DNA of 51,544 bases from Gammaproteobacteria bacterium (GCA_016182805.1 JACPFV010000041.1:1-51544); one strand, 5' to 3'; counted from the first letter of the stretch, positions 18,487 to 28,527 are shown. Numbers and translations are program-made. The notes: a model not told the origin generated them from the letters alone.

Positions 18487-20367
18487 ATGAGCAGTTACGA
18501 CGCAATCAAGAACCTGCACGAGGAAAAGCAGACCTTCCTCGCGCGCGTCGTGGTCGGCACGACCGTGTGCATGCTGTTGATCCTGACCCTGGCGTCGCGC
18601 CTGGTGCACTTGCAGGTCTTGCAGCACGACTACTTCAGCGTGCGCTCCGACGAGAACCGCATGCGCCTGCAGGTGATCCCGCCGGTGCGCGGCCTGATCT
18701 ACGACCGCCACGGAACGCTGCTGGCGCAGAACGCGCCTTCGTTCGTTCTGGAGATCGTGCCGGAGAAGGTGCCCGACCTGGAGGACACGCTGCGCCGGCT
18801 GACGCCGCTGATCCACCTGACGGAAAAGGACTTCACGCGCTTTCGCGAGCGCCTGCGCAAGACGCCCAAGTACCGCGGCGTGCCGCTCAAGCCGAACCTC
18901 AGCCCGGAAGAGGTCGCCAACTACCAGATCAACCGCTACGACTTCCCCGGCGTGGACATCCGCCCGGAGCTGACGCGCCACTACCTGCTCGGCGCCTCGG
19001 CCTCGCACGTCATCGGCTACATCGGCGGCATCACCGAGGACGATCTGGCGCAGGTGGACGAGAAGGCCTACCGCGGCACCAACTACATCGGCAAGACCGG
19101 CGTGGAGAAGAGCCACGAGGACGAGCTGCACGGCATGCTCGGCACCATGATCGTGGAAACCAACGCGGCGGGACGGCCGCTGCGCGAGCTGGACTACCGG
19201 CGCGGCGCGCCGGGGCGCGACGTCTACCTGACCCTGGACGCCGACCTCCAGCTCACCGCCGAGCAGGCCCTGGGCGAGCGCAACGGCGCGGTCGTCGCCA
19301 TCGCGCCCAAGACCGGCGAGATCCTGGCGCTGGTGTCCAAGCCGGGATTCGACCCGCACCTGTTCGTCGAAGGCATCGACAGCATCACCTACAAGGCGCT
19401 CAACGACGACTCCACGCGGCCGCTGTTCAACCGCGCGCTGCAAGGGCAGTACTCGCCCGGCTCCACGATCAAGCCGTTCATGGCCCTGGCCGGCCTGGAC
19501 TCCGGCGCGATCAGCGCCGAGCACGGCGAGCTGTGCACCGGCGAATTCACGCTGCCCGGCTCCGACCGCAAGTACCGCTGCTGGCAGCGCAAGGGCCACG
19601 GCTGGATGAACCTCGACCGCGCGGTCGCGCAGTCCTGCGACGTCTACTTCTACCAGACGGCGCTGTCGCTGGGCATCGACCGCATCCACGGCTTTCTTTC
19701 GCAGTTCGGCCTGGGCCGCTCCACCGGCCTGGACCTGCCGGGCGAGAAGGCGGGCCTGCTGCCCTCGCGCGAGTGGAAGCGGCGCGTGCGGCGCGAGAAC
19801 TGGTACCCCGGCGAAACGCTCAACATCGGCATCGGCCAGGGCTACTTCCTGACGACACCCTTGCAGCTCGCGCAGATGACCGCGCGCATGGCGATGCGCG
19901 GCCAGGGCTTCCGCCCGCACATCATCCACGCCGTCGGCGACCCCGAGAACAACGTGGTGACGGCGGTGCCACCCGAGCCGCTGCCCGCGATCGGCCTGCA
20001 CGATCCACAGCTGTGGCAGCGCGCGATCGACGCCATGGAACAGGTCACGCATTCGCCCGGCGGCACCGCCTTCCGCATCGGCCGCGACGCGGCCTACCGC
20101 ATGGCCGGCAAGACCGGCACGGTGCAGGTCGCCGGCCTGTCGCAGGACGAGGCGGTGGCGCCCAAGCAGGAGGACCTGCCGGAGCACCTGCGCGACCACG
20201 CCCTGTTCATCGCCTTCGCGCCGACCGACGATCCGCAGATCGCCGTCGCCGTGCTGGCCGAGCATTCCGGCAGCGGCAGCGCCGCCGCCGCGCCGATCGC
20301 GCGCAAGGTGATGGACGCCTTCCTGGTGCCGCCCCCCTCGCCGCCCGCGGAGGTCGTGGCGCAATGA
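18487..20367 (+). CDS. mrdA: Penicillin-binding protein 2, peptidoglycan transpeptidase
   Basis: A 626-residue class B PBP that cross-links peptidoglycan during elongation. One N-terminal membrane anchor (about residues 21-41), a dimerisation or pedestal domain with RGLIYDRHGTLLAQN, then the transpeptidase domain with S326-T-I-K329 (acyl-enzyme serine), S383-C-D385 and K542-T-G544. The third residue of the second motif is Asp rather than Asn, as is usual for PBP2. The stop overlaps the rodA start as ATGA. Confidence 0.97.
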   Translation: MSSYDAIKNLHEEKQTFLARVVVGTTVCMLLILTLASRLVHLQVLQHDYFSVRSDENRMRLQVIPPVRGLIYDRHGTLLAQNAPSFVLEIVPEKVPDLEDTLRRLTPLIHLTEKDFTRFRERLRKTPKYRGVPLKPNLSPEEVANYQINRYDFPGVDIRPELTRHYLLGASASHVIGYIGGITEDDLAQVDEKAYRGTNYIGKTGVEKSHEDELHGMLGTMIVETNAAGRPLRELDYRRGAPGRDVYLTLDADLQLTAEQALGERNGAVVAIAPKTGEILALVSKPGFDPHLFVEGIDSITYKALNDDSTRPLFNRALQGQYSPGSTIKPFMALAGLDSGAISAEHGELCTGEFTLPGSDRKYRCWQRKGHGWMNLDRAVAQSCDVYFYQTALSLGIDRIHGFLSQFGLGRSTGLDLPGEKAGLLPSREWKRRVRRENWYPGETLNIGIGQGYFLTTPLQLAQMTARMAMRGQGFRPHIIHAVGDPENNVVTAVPPEPLPAIGLHDPQLWQRAIDAMEQVTHSPGGTAFRIGRDAAYRMAGKTGTVQVAGLSQDEAVAPKQEDLPEHLRDHALFIAFAPTDDPQIAVAVLAEHSGSGSAAAAPIARKVMDAFLVPPPSPPAEVVAQ

Positions 20368-21491
20368 ATCCTTTTGTCGCCACCCGCACCAAGCCCGAGC
20401 CGACCTGGTCCGACTTCTTCGCCCAGGCGCACGTCGACCTGTGGCTGGCGCTGCTGCTGATCCTGATCGCCAGCCTGGGCCTGTTCGTGCTGTACAGCGC
20501 CTCCGGCCACTCCGGCGCCATGGTCGCCAGCCAGGCGCAGCGCCTGGGCCTGGGCGTCGTCGTCATGCTGCTGTGCGCGCAGGCCCCGCCGGAGCTGTAC
20601 CGCGCCGCGGCGCTGTGGTTCTACGGCGCAGCGGCGTTCCTGCTGCTCGTGACGCTGCTGATCGGCGACGATGCCAAGGGCGCGGTGCGCTGGCTGGACC
20701 TGGGCATCCTGCGCTTCCAGCCCTCGGAGCTGATGAAGCTGGCGATGCCGATGGCGATTGCCGCCTTTCTGCATCAGCGGCAGCTGCCGCCGCGCCTGGG
20801 CACGGTGGGCTGGACCTTCCTGCTGATCGCGCTGCCCGCCGCGCTCATCATGAAACAGCCCGACCTCGGCACCGCGCTGCTGGTGGTCTGCGCCGGCGCT
20901 TTCGCGCTGTATTTCGGCGGTTGGTCGTGGCGCTGGATCTTCGGCGTCGTCGCCGCCGTCGCCGCCGCCGCGCCGCTGCTGTGGTCGCGCCTGCACGACT
21001 ACCAGCGCGGCCGCGTACTGACCTTCCTCGACCCGGAGCGCGACCCGCTCGGCGCCGGCTACCACATCACCCAGTCCAAGATCGCGATCGGCAGCGGCGG
21101 CCTGTTCGGCAAGGGCTGGATGCACGGCACGCAGGCGCACCTGGATTTCCTGCCGGAGTCGCACACCGACTTCATCTTCGCGGTGATCGGCGAGGAAGTC
21201 GGCCTGCTCGGCGCGCTGCTGCTGATGGTGCTGTACCTGGCGGTGGTCGCGCGCGGCCTGGTGATCGCGATCCGCGGGCAGGACACGTTCCAGCGCCTGC
21301 TCGCCGCGAGCCTGTCGCTGACCTTCTTCCTCTACGTGTTCATCAACATCGGCATGGTGATCGGCCTGCTGCCGGTGGTGGGCGTGCCGCTGCCCCTCAT
21401 CAGCTTCGGCGGCACCTCGATGGTGAGTTTGATGGCCGGATTTGGCATCCTGATGTCCATTCACACCCACCGGAAGCTATTGTCGAGCTGA
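20364..21491 (+). CDS. rodA: SEDS peptidoglycan glycosyltransferase RodA
   Basis: A 375-residue SEDS polymerase with about ten membrane spans that extends glycan strands from lipid II together with PBP2. Hallmarks are GAVRWLDLGILRFQPSELMKLA, KQPDLGTALLV, YQRGRVLTFLDPERDPLGAGYHITQSKIAIGSGGLFGKGW and the C-terminal PLPLISFGGTSMVS. Start overlaps mrdA (ATGA) and stop overlaps mltB (TGATG), so the block is translationally coupled. Confidence 0.97.
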   Translation: MNPFVATRTKPEPTWSDFFAQAHVDLWLALLLILIASLGLFVLYSASGHSGAMVASQAQRLGLGVVVMLLCAQAPPELYRAAALWFYGAAAFLLLVTLLIGDDAKGAVRWLDLGILRFQPSELMKLAMPMAIAAFLHQRQLPPRLGTVGWTFLLIALPAALIMKQPDLGTALLVVCAGAFALYFGGWSWRWIFGVVAAVAAAAPLLWSRLHDYQRGRVLTFLDPERDPLGAGYHITQSKIAIGSGGLFGKGWMHGTQAHLDFLPESHTDFIFAVIGEEVGLLGALLLMVLYLAVVARGLVIAIRGQDTFQRLLAASLSLTFFLYVFINIGMVIGLLPVVGVPLPLISFGGTSMVSLMAGFGILMSIHTHRKLLSS

Positions 21492-22540
21492 TGCGCGGAA
21501 CAACGATGTGGACGCTGGCCGCGGCACTGCTCGCCGCCGGAATGGACGCGACGGCGCAGCCCGTCCCGGCCGGCTCGGCCGCCCCCGCCGCCACGCCCGA
21601 CTATCGCAGCCACCCGCGCGCCGCCAAGCTGGCGGAACTGCTGCGCGCGGATTTCGGCTTCACCGAAGCGGACCTGGAATCGGTGCGCGCGGCCCTGGCC
21701 GACGCGATCAAGAATCCCAAGCTGATCGAGGCCGAGCAGCAGGCCAAGGAAAGGACCCTGACCTGGGACGCCTACCGCGTCCTGCACCTGCACGACCGCA
21801 ACTACGCCAGCGGCCTGCGCTTCCTGGACGAACAGAAAGCCTGGCTGGCCAAGGCCGAGGGCGAGTACGGCGTGCCGCCGGCGGTGGTGGGCGCGATCCT
21901 GGGCGTGGAGACCAAGTTCGGCAGCTTCACCGGCCAGCACCGCGTGCTGGACTCGCTCGCCACCCAGGGCTTCGACCATCCGACGCGCGGCGACTTCTTC
22001 CTGCGCGAGCTGGCGGAGTTCTTCGCCCTGTGCCGCGAGGAGAATTTCGACCCGCGCGCGATCAAGGGCTCGTACGCCGGCGCCATGGGCGCGGCGCAAT
22101 TCATGCCGAGCAACTACCGGCGCCTCGCGGTCGACTTCGACGGCGACGGCCACCGCGACCTGTGGCAACCGGCCGACGCCATCGGCAGCATCGCCAACTA
22201 CCTGGTGAACTACCGGCGGGACGCAACCTGGCGCCGCGGCGAGCCGCTGGCCCTGCCGGCGCGGCTGGACGCTCCGGCCGATGCCGCGGTGCCGCGCAAC
22301 GCCAAAGCCGTCACCCACCTGGCCGGCGACTTCCTGCGCGCCGGCATCCGCCCGGAGACGGCGCTGCCGCCGGAAACGCCGGTCGGCCTGATCGAGCTGT
22401 CGCTCACCGGCGGCCAGGAGTTCTGGCTGGGTCTGCCCAACTTCTACGGCGTGATGAGCTATAACCCCCGCGTGTTCTATGCCATGGCGGTGACGCAGCT
22501 CGCGCAGGCGCTGCAGCAGAACTGGGTGGCCGTCCCGTGA
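21491..22540 (+). CDS. mltB: Lytic murein transglycosylase B
   Basis: A 349-residue MltB-family enzyme that cleaves glycan strands to 1,6-anhydroMurNAc products in the periplasm. It has a short signal-like segment (MWTLAAALLAAG from the second Met) without a clear lipobox, unlike E. coli MltB, so it may be soluble or signal-anchored. The catalytic glutamate is E140 in AILGVETKFGSFTG; AGAMGAAQFMPSNY and DLWQPADAIGSIANYLV are typical. Start ATG overlaps rodA stop; stop overlaps rlpA start. Confidence 0.94.
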   Translation: MRGTTMWTLAAALLAAGMDATAQPVPAGSAAPAATPDYRSHPRAAKLAELLRADFGFTEADLESVRAALADAIKNPKLIEAEQQAKERTLTWDAYRVLHLHDRNYASGLRFLDEQKAWLAKAEGEYGVPPAVVGAILGVETKFGSFTGQHRVLDSLATQGFDHPTRGDFFLRELAEFFALCREENFDPRAIKGSYAGAMGAAQFMPSNYRRLAVDFDGDGHRDLWQPADAIGSIANYLVNYRRDATWRRGEPLALPARLDAPADAAVPRNAKAVTHLAGDFLRAGIRPETALPPETPVGLIELSLTGGQEFWLGLPNFYGVMSYNPRVFYAMAVTQLAQALQQNWVAVP

Positions 22541-23316
22541 TGCGCCGCGCGGCGGTCGGCATCGCGCTGCTCGCCCTGGCCGGCTGCGCGTTTCCCACGC
22601 ACCGCAGCGGCGGCTACTACCAGGACGACGGCCCGCCGGCCGAGGCCGAGTTCGACCTGGCGAAAGTGGAGGAGCCGGTGCCGGTGGCGGAACCGCCCAG
22701 CCGCAGCGGCAACCCCAGGTCGTACGAAGTTTTCGGCAAGACTTATCACGTGATGAACCGCGCCGCCGGCTACCGCGAGCGCGGCTACGCCTCGTGGTAC
22801 GGCAAGAAGTTCCACGGCCAGAAGACCTCCAGCGGCGAGCGCTACGACATGTACGCCATGACCGCCGCGCACAAGAGCCTGCCGCTGCCGACCTACGTGC
22901 GCGTGCGCCACCTGCGCAACGGCCGCAGCGTGGTGGTCAAGGTCAACGACCGCGGCCCGTTCCACGAGGGGCGCATCATCGACCTGTCGTACGCCGCCGC
23001 CGCCAAGCTCGGCATGCTCGCCAGCGGCTCGGCAATGGTCGAGGTGGAGGCCCTCACGCCGGGCGCGAACGATCCCGCGCCGCCGGCCAGCGCCTACCTG
23101 GAAGCCGGCCGCTTCGACGACCCGATCACCGCGCTGGCGCTGCGCGAGGAACTGTCGGGCCTGGGCGTGCAGCCGGTCGAAATCCGCACCGTGAGCGCCG
23201 ACGAGACCGAATGGCACCGCGTGCTGGTCGGCCCGTTCGCCGACGCCGAGGCCTTCGAGGCGGCGCGCCGGCGCCTGGAGGAAAGCCGCCTGGCGGCGGA
23301 GCCGGTCGGCGAGTAG
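22540..23316 (+). CDS. rlpA: Septal/peptidoglycan lipoprotein RlpA
   Basis: A 258-residue lipoprotein with lipobox LAGC (C16), a double-psi beta-barrel domain (GYASWYGKKFHGQKTSSGERYDMYAMTAAHK through VVVKVNDRGPFHEGRIIDLS) and a C-terminal SPOR domain (from about residue 190) that binds denuded glycans. In Pseudomonas RlpA is a lytic transglycosylase; the acidic residues needed for that activity appear to be kept (SSGERYDM, NDRGPF). ATG 22540 in a TGATG overlap with mltB is preferred; the GTG codon just before it is an alternative. Confidence 0.94.
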   Translation: MRRAAVGIALLALAGCAFPTHRSGGYYQDDGPPAEAEFDLAKVEEPVPVAEPPSRSGNPRSYEVFGKTYHVMNRAAGYRERGYASWYGKKFHGQKTSSGERYDMYAMTAAHKSLPLPTYVRVRHLRNGRSVVVKVNDRGPFHEGRIIDLSYAAAAKLGMLASGSAMVEVEALTPGANDPAPPASAYLEAGRFDDPITALALREELSGLGVQPVEIRTVSADETEWHRVLVGPFADAEAFEAARRRLEESRLAAEPVGE

Positions 23317-23329
23317 TGGTTTTGCTGTA

Positions 23330-23358
23330 GTGTTTCGCCGATCCGCGTGGGGTATGAT
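23330..23358 (+). promoter_or_regulatory. Possible promoter ahead of dacA
   Basis: TATGAT at 23353-23358 is a good -10 match, 43 bp before the dacA ATG, in the only sizeable gap (84 bp) of this gene block. The -35 region (GTGTTT, 17 bp upstream) is poor, so the call is tentative. Confidence 0.3.
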
Positions 23359-23400
23359 CCGCGGCCTTCCCATTCTTGCTGCACCGCACCAGACCGCCTC

Positions 23401-24552
23401 ATGATGCTTCGCCTGCTCAGCCTGCTTGCCCTTTTCCTTGCCGGCGCCGCCCAAGCCGCTCCCGCCGTACCGGAACCCCCGCCGCTGGATGCGAAAAGCT
23501 ACGTCCTGATGGACGCCGCCAGCGGCCAGGTGCTGGCCGCGCGCGACCCCGATGCGCGCATGGAACCGGCCAGCCTGACCAAGCTGATGACGCTGTACGT
23601 CGCCTTCGACGAGCTGAAGAAGGGCCGCGTCACCCGCGACGACGAGGTGCTGGTCAGCGAGAAGGCCTGGCGCCAGGGCTACAGCTCGCGCGAGTCGCGC
23701 ATGTTCATCGAGGTCGGCAAGCGCGTGCGCTTCGACGCCTTGTTGCACGGCGTCATCATCCAGTCCGGCAACGACGCCAGCGTGGCGGTGGCCGAGCACA
23801 TCGCCGGCAGCGAGGAACTGTTCGCCGGCCTGATGAACCAGCACGCGCGCACGCTGGGCCTGGCCAACTCGCATTTCATGAACGCGACCGGCATCCCGCA
23901 CCCCGAGCTGTACACCACGGCGCGCGACGTTGCGCTGCTGGCGCGCGCGCTGGTGCGCGACTTCCCCGAGGACTACGCGCTGTTCAAGGAAAAGGAATTC
24001 ACCTACAACAGCATCACGCAGCCGAACCGCAACCTGCTGCTGTGGCGCGACCCGACAGTGGACGGCATCAAGACCGGCCACACCGAGGCCGCCGGCTTCT
24101 GCCTGGCCTCCTCCGCACTGCGCGAGGGGCGCCGGCTGATCGCCATCGTCATGGGCTCCAAGGACGCGGAAAGCCGCGCCCGCGCCAGCCTGACGCTGCT
24201 GAACTACGGCTTCCGCTTCTTCGAAACCTACGAGCTGACGCCGGCCAACACCACGGTGGCGTCCGTGCGCGTCTGGAAGGGCGAGGAAAGGGAAGTGGCG
24301 CTGGGCCTGGCGGCGCCGCTGGTCGTAACCGTTCCGCGCGGCATGCGCGAGCGGGTGCAGGTGCAGGCGCAGATGGAGCCCTCGCCTTTCGCCCCCGTCG
24401 CCGCCGGCCAGCGCCTGGGCACCCTGACGATCGCGCTGGACGGCAAGGCGCTGCGCACCGAGCCTCTGATCGCCCTGCGCGCCATGCCGGAGGGCAACCT
24501 GTGGCGGCAGTTGTCCGACGAGGTCCGGCTGCGGCTGGGCCGGAGTTCCTGA
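23401..24552 (+). CDS. dacA: D-alanyl-D-alanine carboxypeptidase (PBP5/6 type)
   Basis: A 383-residue penicillin-binding protein that trims the terminal D-Ala of peptidoglycan stem peptides. Signal peptide ends about AQA-AP (residue 20). Active-site motifs are S58-L-T-K61, S122-G-N and K224-T-G. The C-terminal PBP5_C domain is followed by an amphipathic tail ([19 protein letters not shown]) that would hold it at the membrane. I start at ATG 23401; the open frame upstream to 23347 has no signal peptide. The stop overlaps the next start (TGATG). Confidence 0.95.
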   Translation: MMLRLLSLLALFLAGAAQAAPAVPEPPPLDAKSYVLMDAASGQVLAARDPDARMEPASLTKLMTLYVAFDELKKGRVTRDDEVLVSEKAWRQGYSSRESRMFIEVGKRVRFDALLHGVIIQSGNDASVAVAEHIAGSEELFAGLMNQHARTLGLANSHFMNATGIPHPELYTTARDVALLARALVRDFPEDYALFKEKEFTYNSITQPNRNLLLWRDPTVDGIKTGHTEAAGFCLASSALREGRRLIAIVMGSKDAESRARASLTLLNYGFRFFETYELTPANTTVASVRVWKGEEREVALGLAAPLVVTVPRGMRERVQVQAQMEPSPFAPVAAGQRLGTLTIALDGKALRTEPLIALRAMPEGNLWRQLSDEVRLRLGRSS

Positions 24553-25409
24553 TGACCGAGCCCGTCGCCTATGTGAACGGCCAATGGGGCCCGCTCGCAC
24601 AGGCGCGGGTTCCGGTGCTCGACCGCGGCTTTCTGCTCGCCGACGGCGTCTACGAGGTGATCCCGGCCTACGCCGGCCGCATGCTGCGCGCCGACGAGCA
24701 CCTGGCGCGGCTGGAGCGCTCGCTGGCGGAAGTGCGGATGGGCAATCCGCACACGCGCGCGCAATGGCTGGACCTACTCGGCCGCCTGATCCGCGAGAAC
24801 GGCGGCGGCGACAAGATGGTCTACCTGCAAGTCACGCGCGGCGCCGCCGCCGGCCGCGGCCATCCCTTCCCCGAAAACCTGCCGCCGACGGTGGTGGCGT
24901 TCTGCCAGCCGCTGCCCCTGCCCTCGGCGGAAATGCGCGAAGACGGCGTGGGCGTCATCGCCGTCCCCGACATCCGCTGGAGCCGCTGCGACATCAAGGC
25001 GATCGCCCTGCTGCCCAACCTGCTGGCGACCCAGGCCGCCAAGGAACAGGGCTGCAACGAGGCGCTGCTGGTGCGCGACGACCGCGTCACCGAAGGCGCG
25101 TCCAGCAACGTGTTCGCCGTGCTGGACGGCACGGTCGCGACCCCGCCCAAGAACAACGAGATCCTGCCGGGCGTCACCCGCGACCTGCTGCTGGAGCTGC
25201 TGCGCGGCGCCGGCGTGCCGGTGCAGGAGCGCCCGCTGGGACTGGCCGAGCTGCGCCGCGCGGACGAGGTCTGGATCACCAGCTCGACCCGCGAGGTGCT
25301 GGCGGTCGCGCGCGTGGACGGCCAGCCGGTCGGCGCCGGCAGGCCCGGCCCCCTGCACGCCCGCGCCTGGGCGCTGTTCCAGGACTACAAGCGCCGCGTC
25401 CTGATATGA
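24552..25409 (+). CDS. dat: D-amino acid transaminase (class IV aminotransferase)
   Basis: A 285-residue fold-type IV PLP enzyme. [19 protein letters not shown] at the start and [15 protein letters not shown] with the PLP lysine K149 are diagnostic of D-alanine transaminase rather than of branched-chain or ADC-lyase relatives. It makes D-amino acids such as D-Ala or D-Glu, matching its place right after dacA. Stop overlaps the lipB ATG (ATGA). In many Gammaproteobacteria this gene sits between dacA and lipB as here. Confidence 0.9.
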   Translation: MTEPVAYVNGQWGPLAQARVPVLDRGFLLADGVYEVIPAYAGRMLRADEHLARLERSLAEVRMGNPHTRAQWLDLLGRLIRENGGGDKMVYLQVTRGAAAGRGHPFPENLPPTVVAFCQPLPLPSAEMREDGVGVIAVPDIRWSRCDIKAIALLPNLLATQAAKEQGCNEALLVRDDRVTEGASSNVFAVLDGTVATPPKNNEILPGVTRDLLLELLRGAGVPVQERPLGLAELRRADEVWITSSTREVLAVARVDGQPVGAGRPGPLHARAWALFQDYKRRVLI

Positions 25410-25458
25410 ATGTCGCGCAGCGACACGAACCTCCCTCGCCCCTTGTGGGCGAGGGGGC
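25406..25458 (+). repeat. Palindromic repeat forming the 5' end of lipB (copy R5)
   Basis: Two consecutive hairpins: GTCGC-GCA-GCGAC (25412-25424) and CCTCGCCC-loop-GGGCGAGG (25434-25454). It aligns base for base with the start of copy R6 in mlaA, in the same reading frame and at the same kind of ATGA gene junction. Confidence 0.85.
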
Positions 25459-26110
25459 GACCGGGCCAGCTTGCCGCATCCAACGCCTCGGCCGCCGGCC
25501 GTACGACGCCACCTACGCCGCCATGCGCGAGTTCACCCTCGCGCGCACGCCGGAAACGATGGACGAACTGTGGTTCCTGGAACACCCGCCGGTGTTCACC
25601 CAGGGCCAGGCCGGCAAGCCGGAGCACGTGCTGCTGCCCGGCGACATCCCGGTAGTGCAGTCCGACCGCGGCGGCCAGGTGACGTACCACGGGCCGGGCC
25701 AGCTCGTGGTGTATTTCCTGCTCGACCTGCACCGGCTGGGCTACGGCATCCGCAGCCTGGTCACGCGCCTGGAACAGGCGTTGATCGACACCCTGGCCGG
25801 CTACGGCATCGCCGGCGCGGCGCGCCCGGATGCGCCGGGCGTGTACGTGGCGGGACGCAAGATCGCCTCGCTGGGCCTGCGCGTGCGCAAGGGCTGCACC
25901 TACCACGGCCTGGCGCTGAACGTGAACATGGACCTGGAACCGTTCACGCGCATCAATCCCTGCGGCTACCGCGGGCTGGAGATGACGCAGATCGCCGCCC
26001 TCGGCGGGCCGGGCGACATCGACACGGTGGCGCGCGACCTGGAGCCACGCCTGGCGCAACGCCTGGGTCTCGCTACCGCAGCGGCAACGGCGGCAGCGGC
26101 GGCGGGCTGA
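25406..26110 (+). CDS. lipB: Octanoyl-ACP:protein octanoyltransferase with repeat-encoded N-terminus
   Basis: A 234-residue LipB, which moves octanoyl from acyl carrier protein to lipoyl domains. Conserved [36 protein letters not shown], lysine K152 ([11 protein letters not shown]) and nucleophile C186 (RINPCGYRG). The normal family N-terminus would begin near [13 protein letters not shown] (residue 25); the first 18 or so residues ([17 protein letters not shown]) are encoded by a palindromic repeat, which also carries the start codon and the ATGA overlap with dat. A GTG at 25445 is an alternative start. lipA is not adjacent. Confidence 0.94.
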   Translation: MNVAQRHEPPSPLVGEGATGPACRIQRLGRRPYDATYAAMREFTLARTPETMDELWFLEHPPVFTQGQAGKPEHVLLPGDIPVVQSDRGGQVTYHGPGQLVVYFLLDLHRLGYGIRSLVTRLEQALIDTLAGYGIAGAARPDAPGVYVAGRKIASLGLRVRKGCTYHGLALNVNMDLEPFTRINPCGYRGLEMTQIAALGGPGDIDTVARDLEPRLAQRLGLATAAATAAAAAG

Positions 26111-26327
26111 CCGGCGGCAGCGGCAACTCCGCACCCGAGCGATCCGCCGGCTCGGCGCCGCGCTGCGGCGGGCAGTACGCATCAGGATGCGCGCGGCAAT
26201 GGGCCTCCTGGCGGGCGCGGTCGGCCTCCCGGGTCTGCTGCCTCTTGTCGTCCGCGGACTTGGACGGCGGCGCCGCACAACCCGCAATGGCGGCGGCCAC
26301 TGCGGCGAGGATCACGATTCGTTTCAT
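26073..26327 (-). CDS. Small proline-rich lipoprotein
   Basis: An 84-residue lipoprotein: [21 protein letters not shown] with lipobox IAGC (C17), a charged middle with two cysteines ([11 protein letters not shown]) and a Pro/Leu-rich tail ([16 protein letters not shown]). A clear AGGAGG ribosome site lies 8 bp before the ATG, which fixes the start. Its 3' end overlaps the end of lipB by 38 bp on the opposite strand. No family recognised. It is divergent from mlaF. Confidence 0.75.
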   Translation of the reverse strand: MKRIVILAAVAAAIAGCAAPPSKSADDKRQQTREADRARQEAHCRAHPDAYCPPQRGAEPADRSGAELPLPPVSPPPLPPLPLR

Positions 26328-26434
26328 CGGCCGGCCTCCTACGGCAGCTCTCAGACCGTAGAATAACGCGCACCACACGCCGCGGTTGACGACATTTTCG
26401 CCAGCCGCTCCCGGGATTCCGAACAAGCAACGTC

Positions 26435-27256
26435 ATGGCGCCCACTTCCACCGACAACGCGCTGGTCCGCGTGCGCGGCCTGCATTTCGGCTTCGGCCGG
26501 CGCGTGATCTTCGACGGCATGGACCTGGACCTGCGCCGCGGCCAGGTCACGGCGCTGATGGGACCGAGCGGCACCGGCAAGACCACGCTGCTGCGTCTGA
26601 TCGGCGGGCAGTACCGGCCGCACCGGGGCAGCATCGCCTTCGACGGCCAGGACGTGCACCGGCTGTCGCGCGCCAAGCTGCTGGAGCTGCGCAAGCGCAT
26701 GGGCATCATGTTCCAGAACGGCGCGCTTTTGACCGACCTGTCGGTGTACGAGAACGTCGCCTTCCCGCTGCGCGAACACACGCGCCTGCCGGAGTCCATG
26801 ATCCGCGACCTGGTGCTGCTCAAGCTCGATGCGGTCGGCCTGCGCGGCGCGCGCCACCTGTTCCCGGACCAGCTCTCCGGTGGCATGGCGCGGCGCGTGG
26901 CGATGGCGCGCGCGGTCGCGCTGGACCCGGCGCTGGTGATGTACGACGAACCGCTGACCGGCCTGGACCCCATCTCCATGGGCGTGGCGATGCGCCTGAT
27001 CCGCACGCTCAACGACGCGCTGGGCCTGACCTCGATCATCGTCTCGCACGACGTGCCGGAGACGCTGTCGATCAGCGATTACGCCTACATCGTCTCCAAT
27101 GGCAAGGTGGTGGCCGCGGGCACGCCCGAGCAGGTGAAGAGCAGCGGCTCCGAATGGGCGCAGCAGTTCCTGAAGGGCCAGCCGGACGGCCCGGTGCGGT
27201 TCCACTACGACAATTCCGACTACGGCGCGGATCTGATGAGGAAGGCGCTCGCGTGA
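26435..27256 (+). CDS. mlaF: Phospholipid ABC transporter ATPase MlaF
   Basis: A 273-residue ABC ATPase powering lipid movement between outer and inner membrane. Walker A GPSGTGKT (residues 43-50), Q-loop MFQNGAL, signature LSGGMARRVAMARA, Walker B LVMYDEPLTGLDP and the switch histidine in IVSHDVPE. The signature LSGGM and the surrounding gene order identify it as MlaF rather than a generic ATPase. First gene of mlaFEDCBA; stop and mlaE start overlap (GTGA). Confidence 0.96.
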   Translation: MAPTSTDNALVRVRGLHFGFGRRVIFDGMDLDLRRGQVTALMGPSGTGKTTLLRLIGGQYRPHRGSIAFDGQDVHRLSRAKLLELRKRMGIMFQNGALLTDLSVYENVAFPLREHTRLPESMIRDLVLLKLDAVGLRGARHLFPDQLSGGMARRVAMARAVALDPALVMYDEPLTGLDPISMGVAMRLIRTLNDALGLTSIIVSHDVPETLSISDYAYIVSNGKVVAAGTPEQVKSSGSEWAQQFLKGQPDGPVRFHYDNSDYGADLMRKALA

Positions 27257-28026
27257 AAAAGGCAATCGACATCCTGGCCGAGTTCCTGCGCGGCGTCGGC
27301 CAGGCGCAGTACTTCCTGGCGGCGACGCTGGCGGCGACCCCGCGCGCGCTGGCCAAGCCGCACCTGATCGCGCAGCAGATCTACTCGGTGGGCGTGCTGT
27401 CCATGGTCATCACCGTGATCTCCGGCATGTTCATCGGCATGGTGCTGGGCCTGCAGGGCTACCGCACGCTGGTCGGGTTCGGCGCCGAGGAGTCGCTGGG
27501 CGTGTTCGTCGCCCTGGTGGTGGTGCGCGAGCTGGGGCCGGTCGTGACCGCCCTGCTGTTCGCCGGCCGCGCCGGCTCGGCGCTGACCGCCGAGATCGGC
27601 CTGATGCGCGCCACCGACCAGCTCTCGGCGATGGAGATGATGGCGGTGGACCCGATGCAGCGCGTGGTCGCGCCGCGCTTCTTCGCCGGCTTCGTCGCCA
27701 TGCCGCTGCTCGCCGCGATCTTCTGCGTGATGGCGATCGGCATCGCCGGCGGCTATGCCATCGGCGTCGAGCTGCTGGGCGTGGACGCCGGCTCGTACTG
27801 GTCGCAGATCCGCGCCCAGGTCGAGATGGACGACATCTGGAACGGCGTGGTCAAAAGCCTGGTGTTCGGCGCGGTGGTGAGCTGGATCGCCGTGTTCCAG
27901 GGCTATCATGCGGCGCCCAATTCGGAGGGCGTCTCGCGCGCGACGCGCAACACCGTGGTCATGTCCTCGCTGGCGATCCTGGCGCTGGACTTCGTGCTGA
28001 CCGCGTTCATGTTCAAGATCGATTGA
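27253..28026 (+). CDS. mlaE: Phospholipid ABC transporter permease MlaE
   Basis: A 257-residue MlaE-family permease with five to six membrane spans. Conserved features are SGMFIGMVLGLQGYRTLVGFGAEESLG, VVRELGPVVTALLFAGRAGSALTAEIGLM and FQGYHAAPNSEGVSRATRNTVV. GTG start inside the mlaF stop. Forms the membrane core of the MlaFEDB complex. Confidence 0.96.
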   Translation: MKKAIDILAEFLRGVGQAQYFLAATLAATPRALAKPHLIAQQIYSVGVLSMVITVISGMFIGMVLGLQGYRTLVGFGAEESLGVFVALVVVRELGPVVTALLFAGRAGSALTAEIGLMRATDQLSAMEMMAVDPMQRVVAPRFFAGFVAMPLLAAIFCVMAIGIAGGYAIGVELLGVDAGSYWSQIRAQVEMDDIWNGVVKSLVFGAVVSWIAVFQGYHAAPNSEGVSRATRNTVVMSSLAILALDFVLTAFMFKID

Positions 28027-28042
28027 TACCGAGGGAACCAAC

Positions 28043-28510
28043 ATGCAGTCCCGAGCATTGGAGCTACTGGTCGGATTCTTCTTCTGCCTGGGCGTGGCGG
28101 CGATCTTCATCCTCACGTTCAAGGTCGCCAGCGTGAACGGCGTGGGCAGCGGCCCGGCGTACCGCGTGGTCGCCACGTTCGAGAACATCGGCGGCCTCAA
28201 GAACGGCTCGGCGGTCACGCTGGCCGGCGTCAAGATCGGCCGCGTGCGCGACATCGTCATCGACCGCGCGACCTTCGAGGCGCGCGCCACCCTGGAGATC
28301 GCCGCCGAGTACGACAATATCCCCAAGGACACCATCGCCAAGATCCTCACCGCCGGCCTGCTCGGCGAGCAGTACGTGGGGCTGGAGCCGGGCGGCGACG
28401 AGCAGTCGCTCAAGGACGGGGACACGATCCGGCTGACGCAGTCCGCCGTTGTACTGGAGAATCTGATCGGCCAGTTCCTGGCCGGCAAGGCCCAGGAAGG
28501 CGCCAAATAG
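28043..28510 (+). CDS. mlaD: Lipid-binding MCE protein MlaD
   Basis: A 155-residue MCE-domain protein with one N-terminal membrane span (LELLVGFFFCLGVAAIFILTF). The MCE domain covers about residues 40-118 (VVATFENIGGLKNGSAVTLAGVKIGRV through ILTAGLLGEQYVGLEPGG). Six copies form the periplasmic ring on MlaFE through which lipid passes. Length is usual. Confidence 0.95.
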   Translation: MQSRALELLVGFFFCLGVAAIFILTFKVASVNGVGSGPAYRVVATFENIGGLKNGSAVTLAGVKIGRVRDIVIDRATFEARATLEIAAEYDNIPKDTIAKILTAGLLGEQYVGLEPGGDEQSLKDGDTIRLTQSAVVLENLIGQFLAGKAQEGAK

Positions 28511-28527
28511 GAGGGAGGGCATCGATC

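Noticed and set aside
18364-20364. 666-residue minus-strand open frame
   Set aside because: Antisense to mrdA with active-site motifs on the plus strand; no protein-like features.
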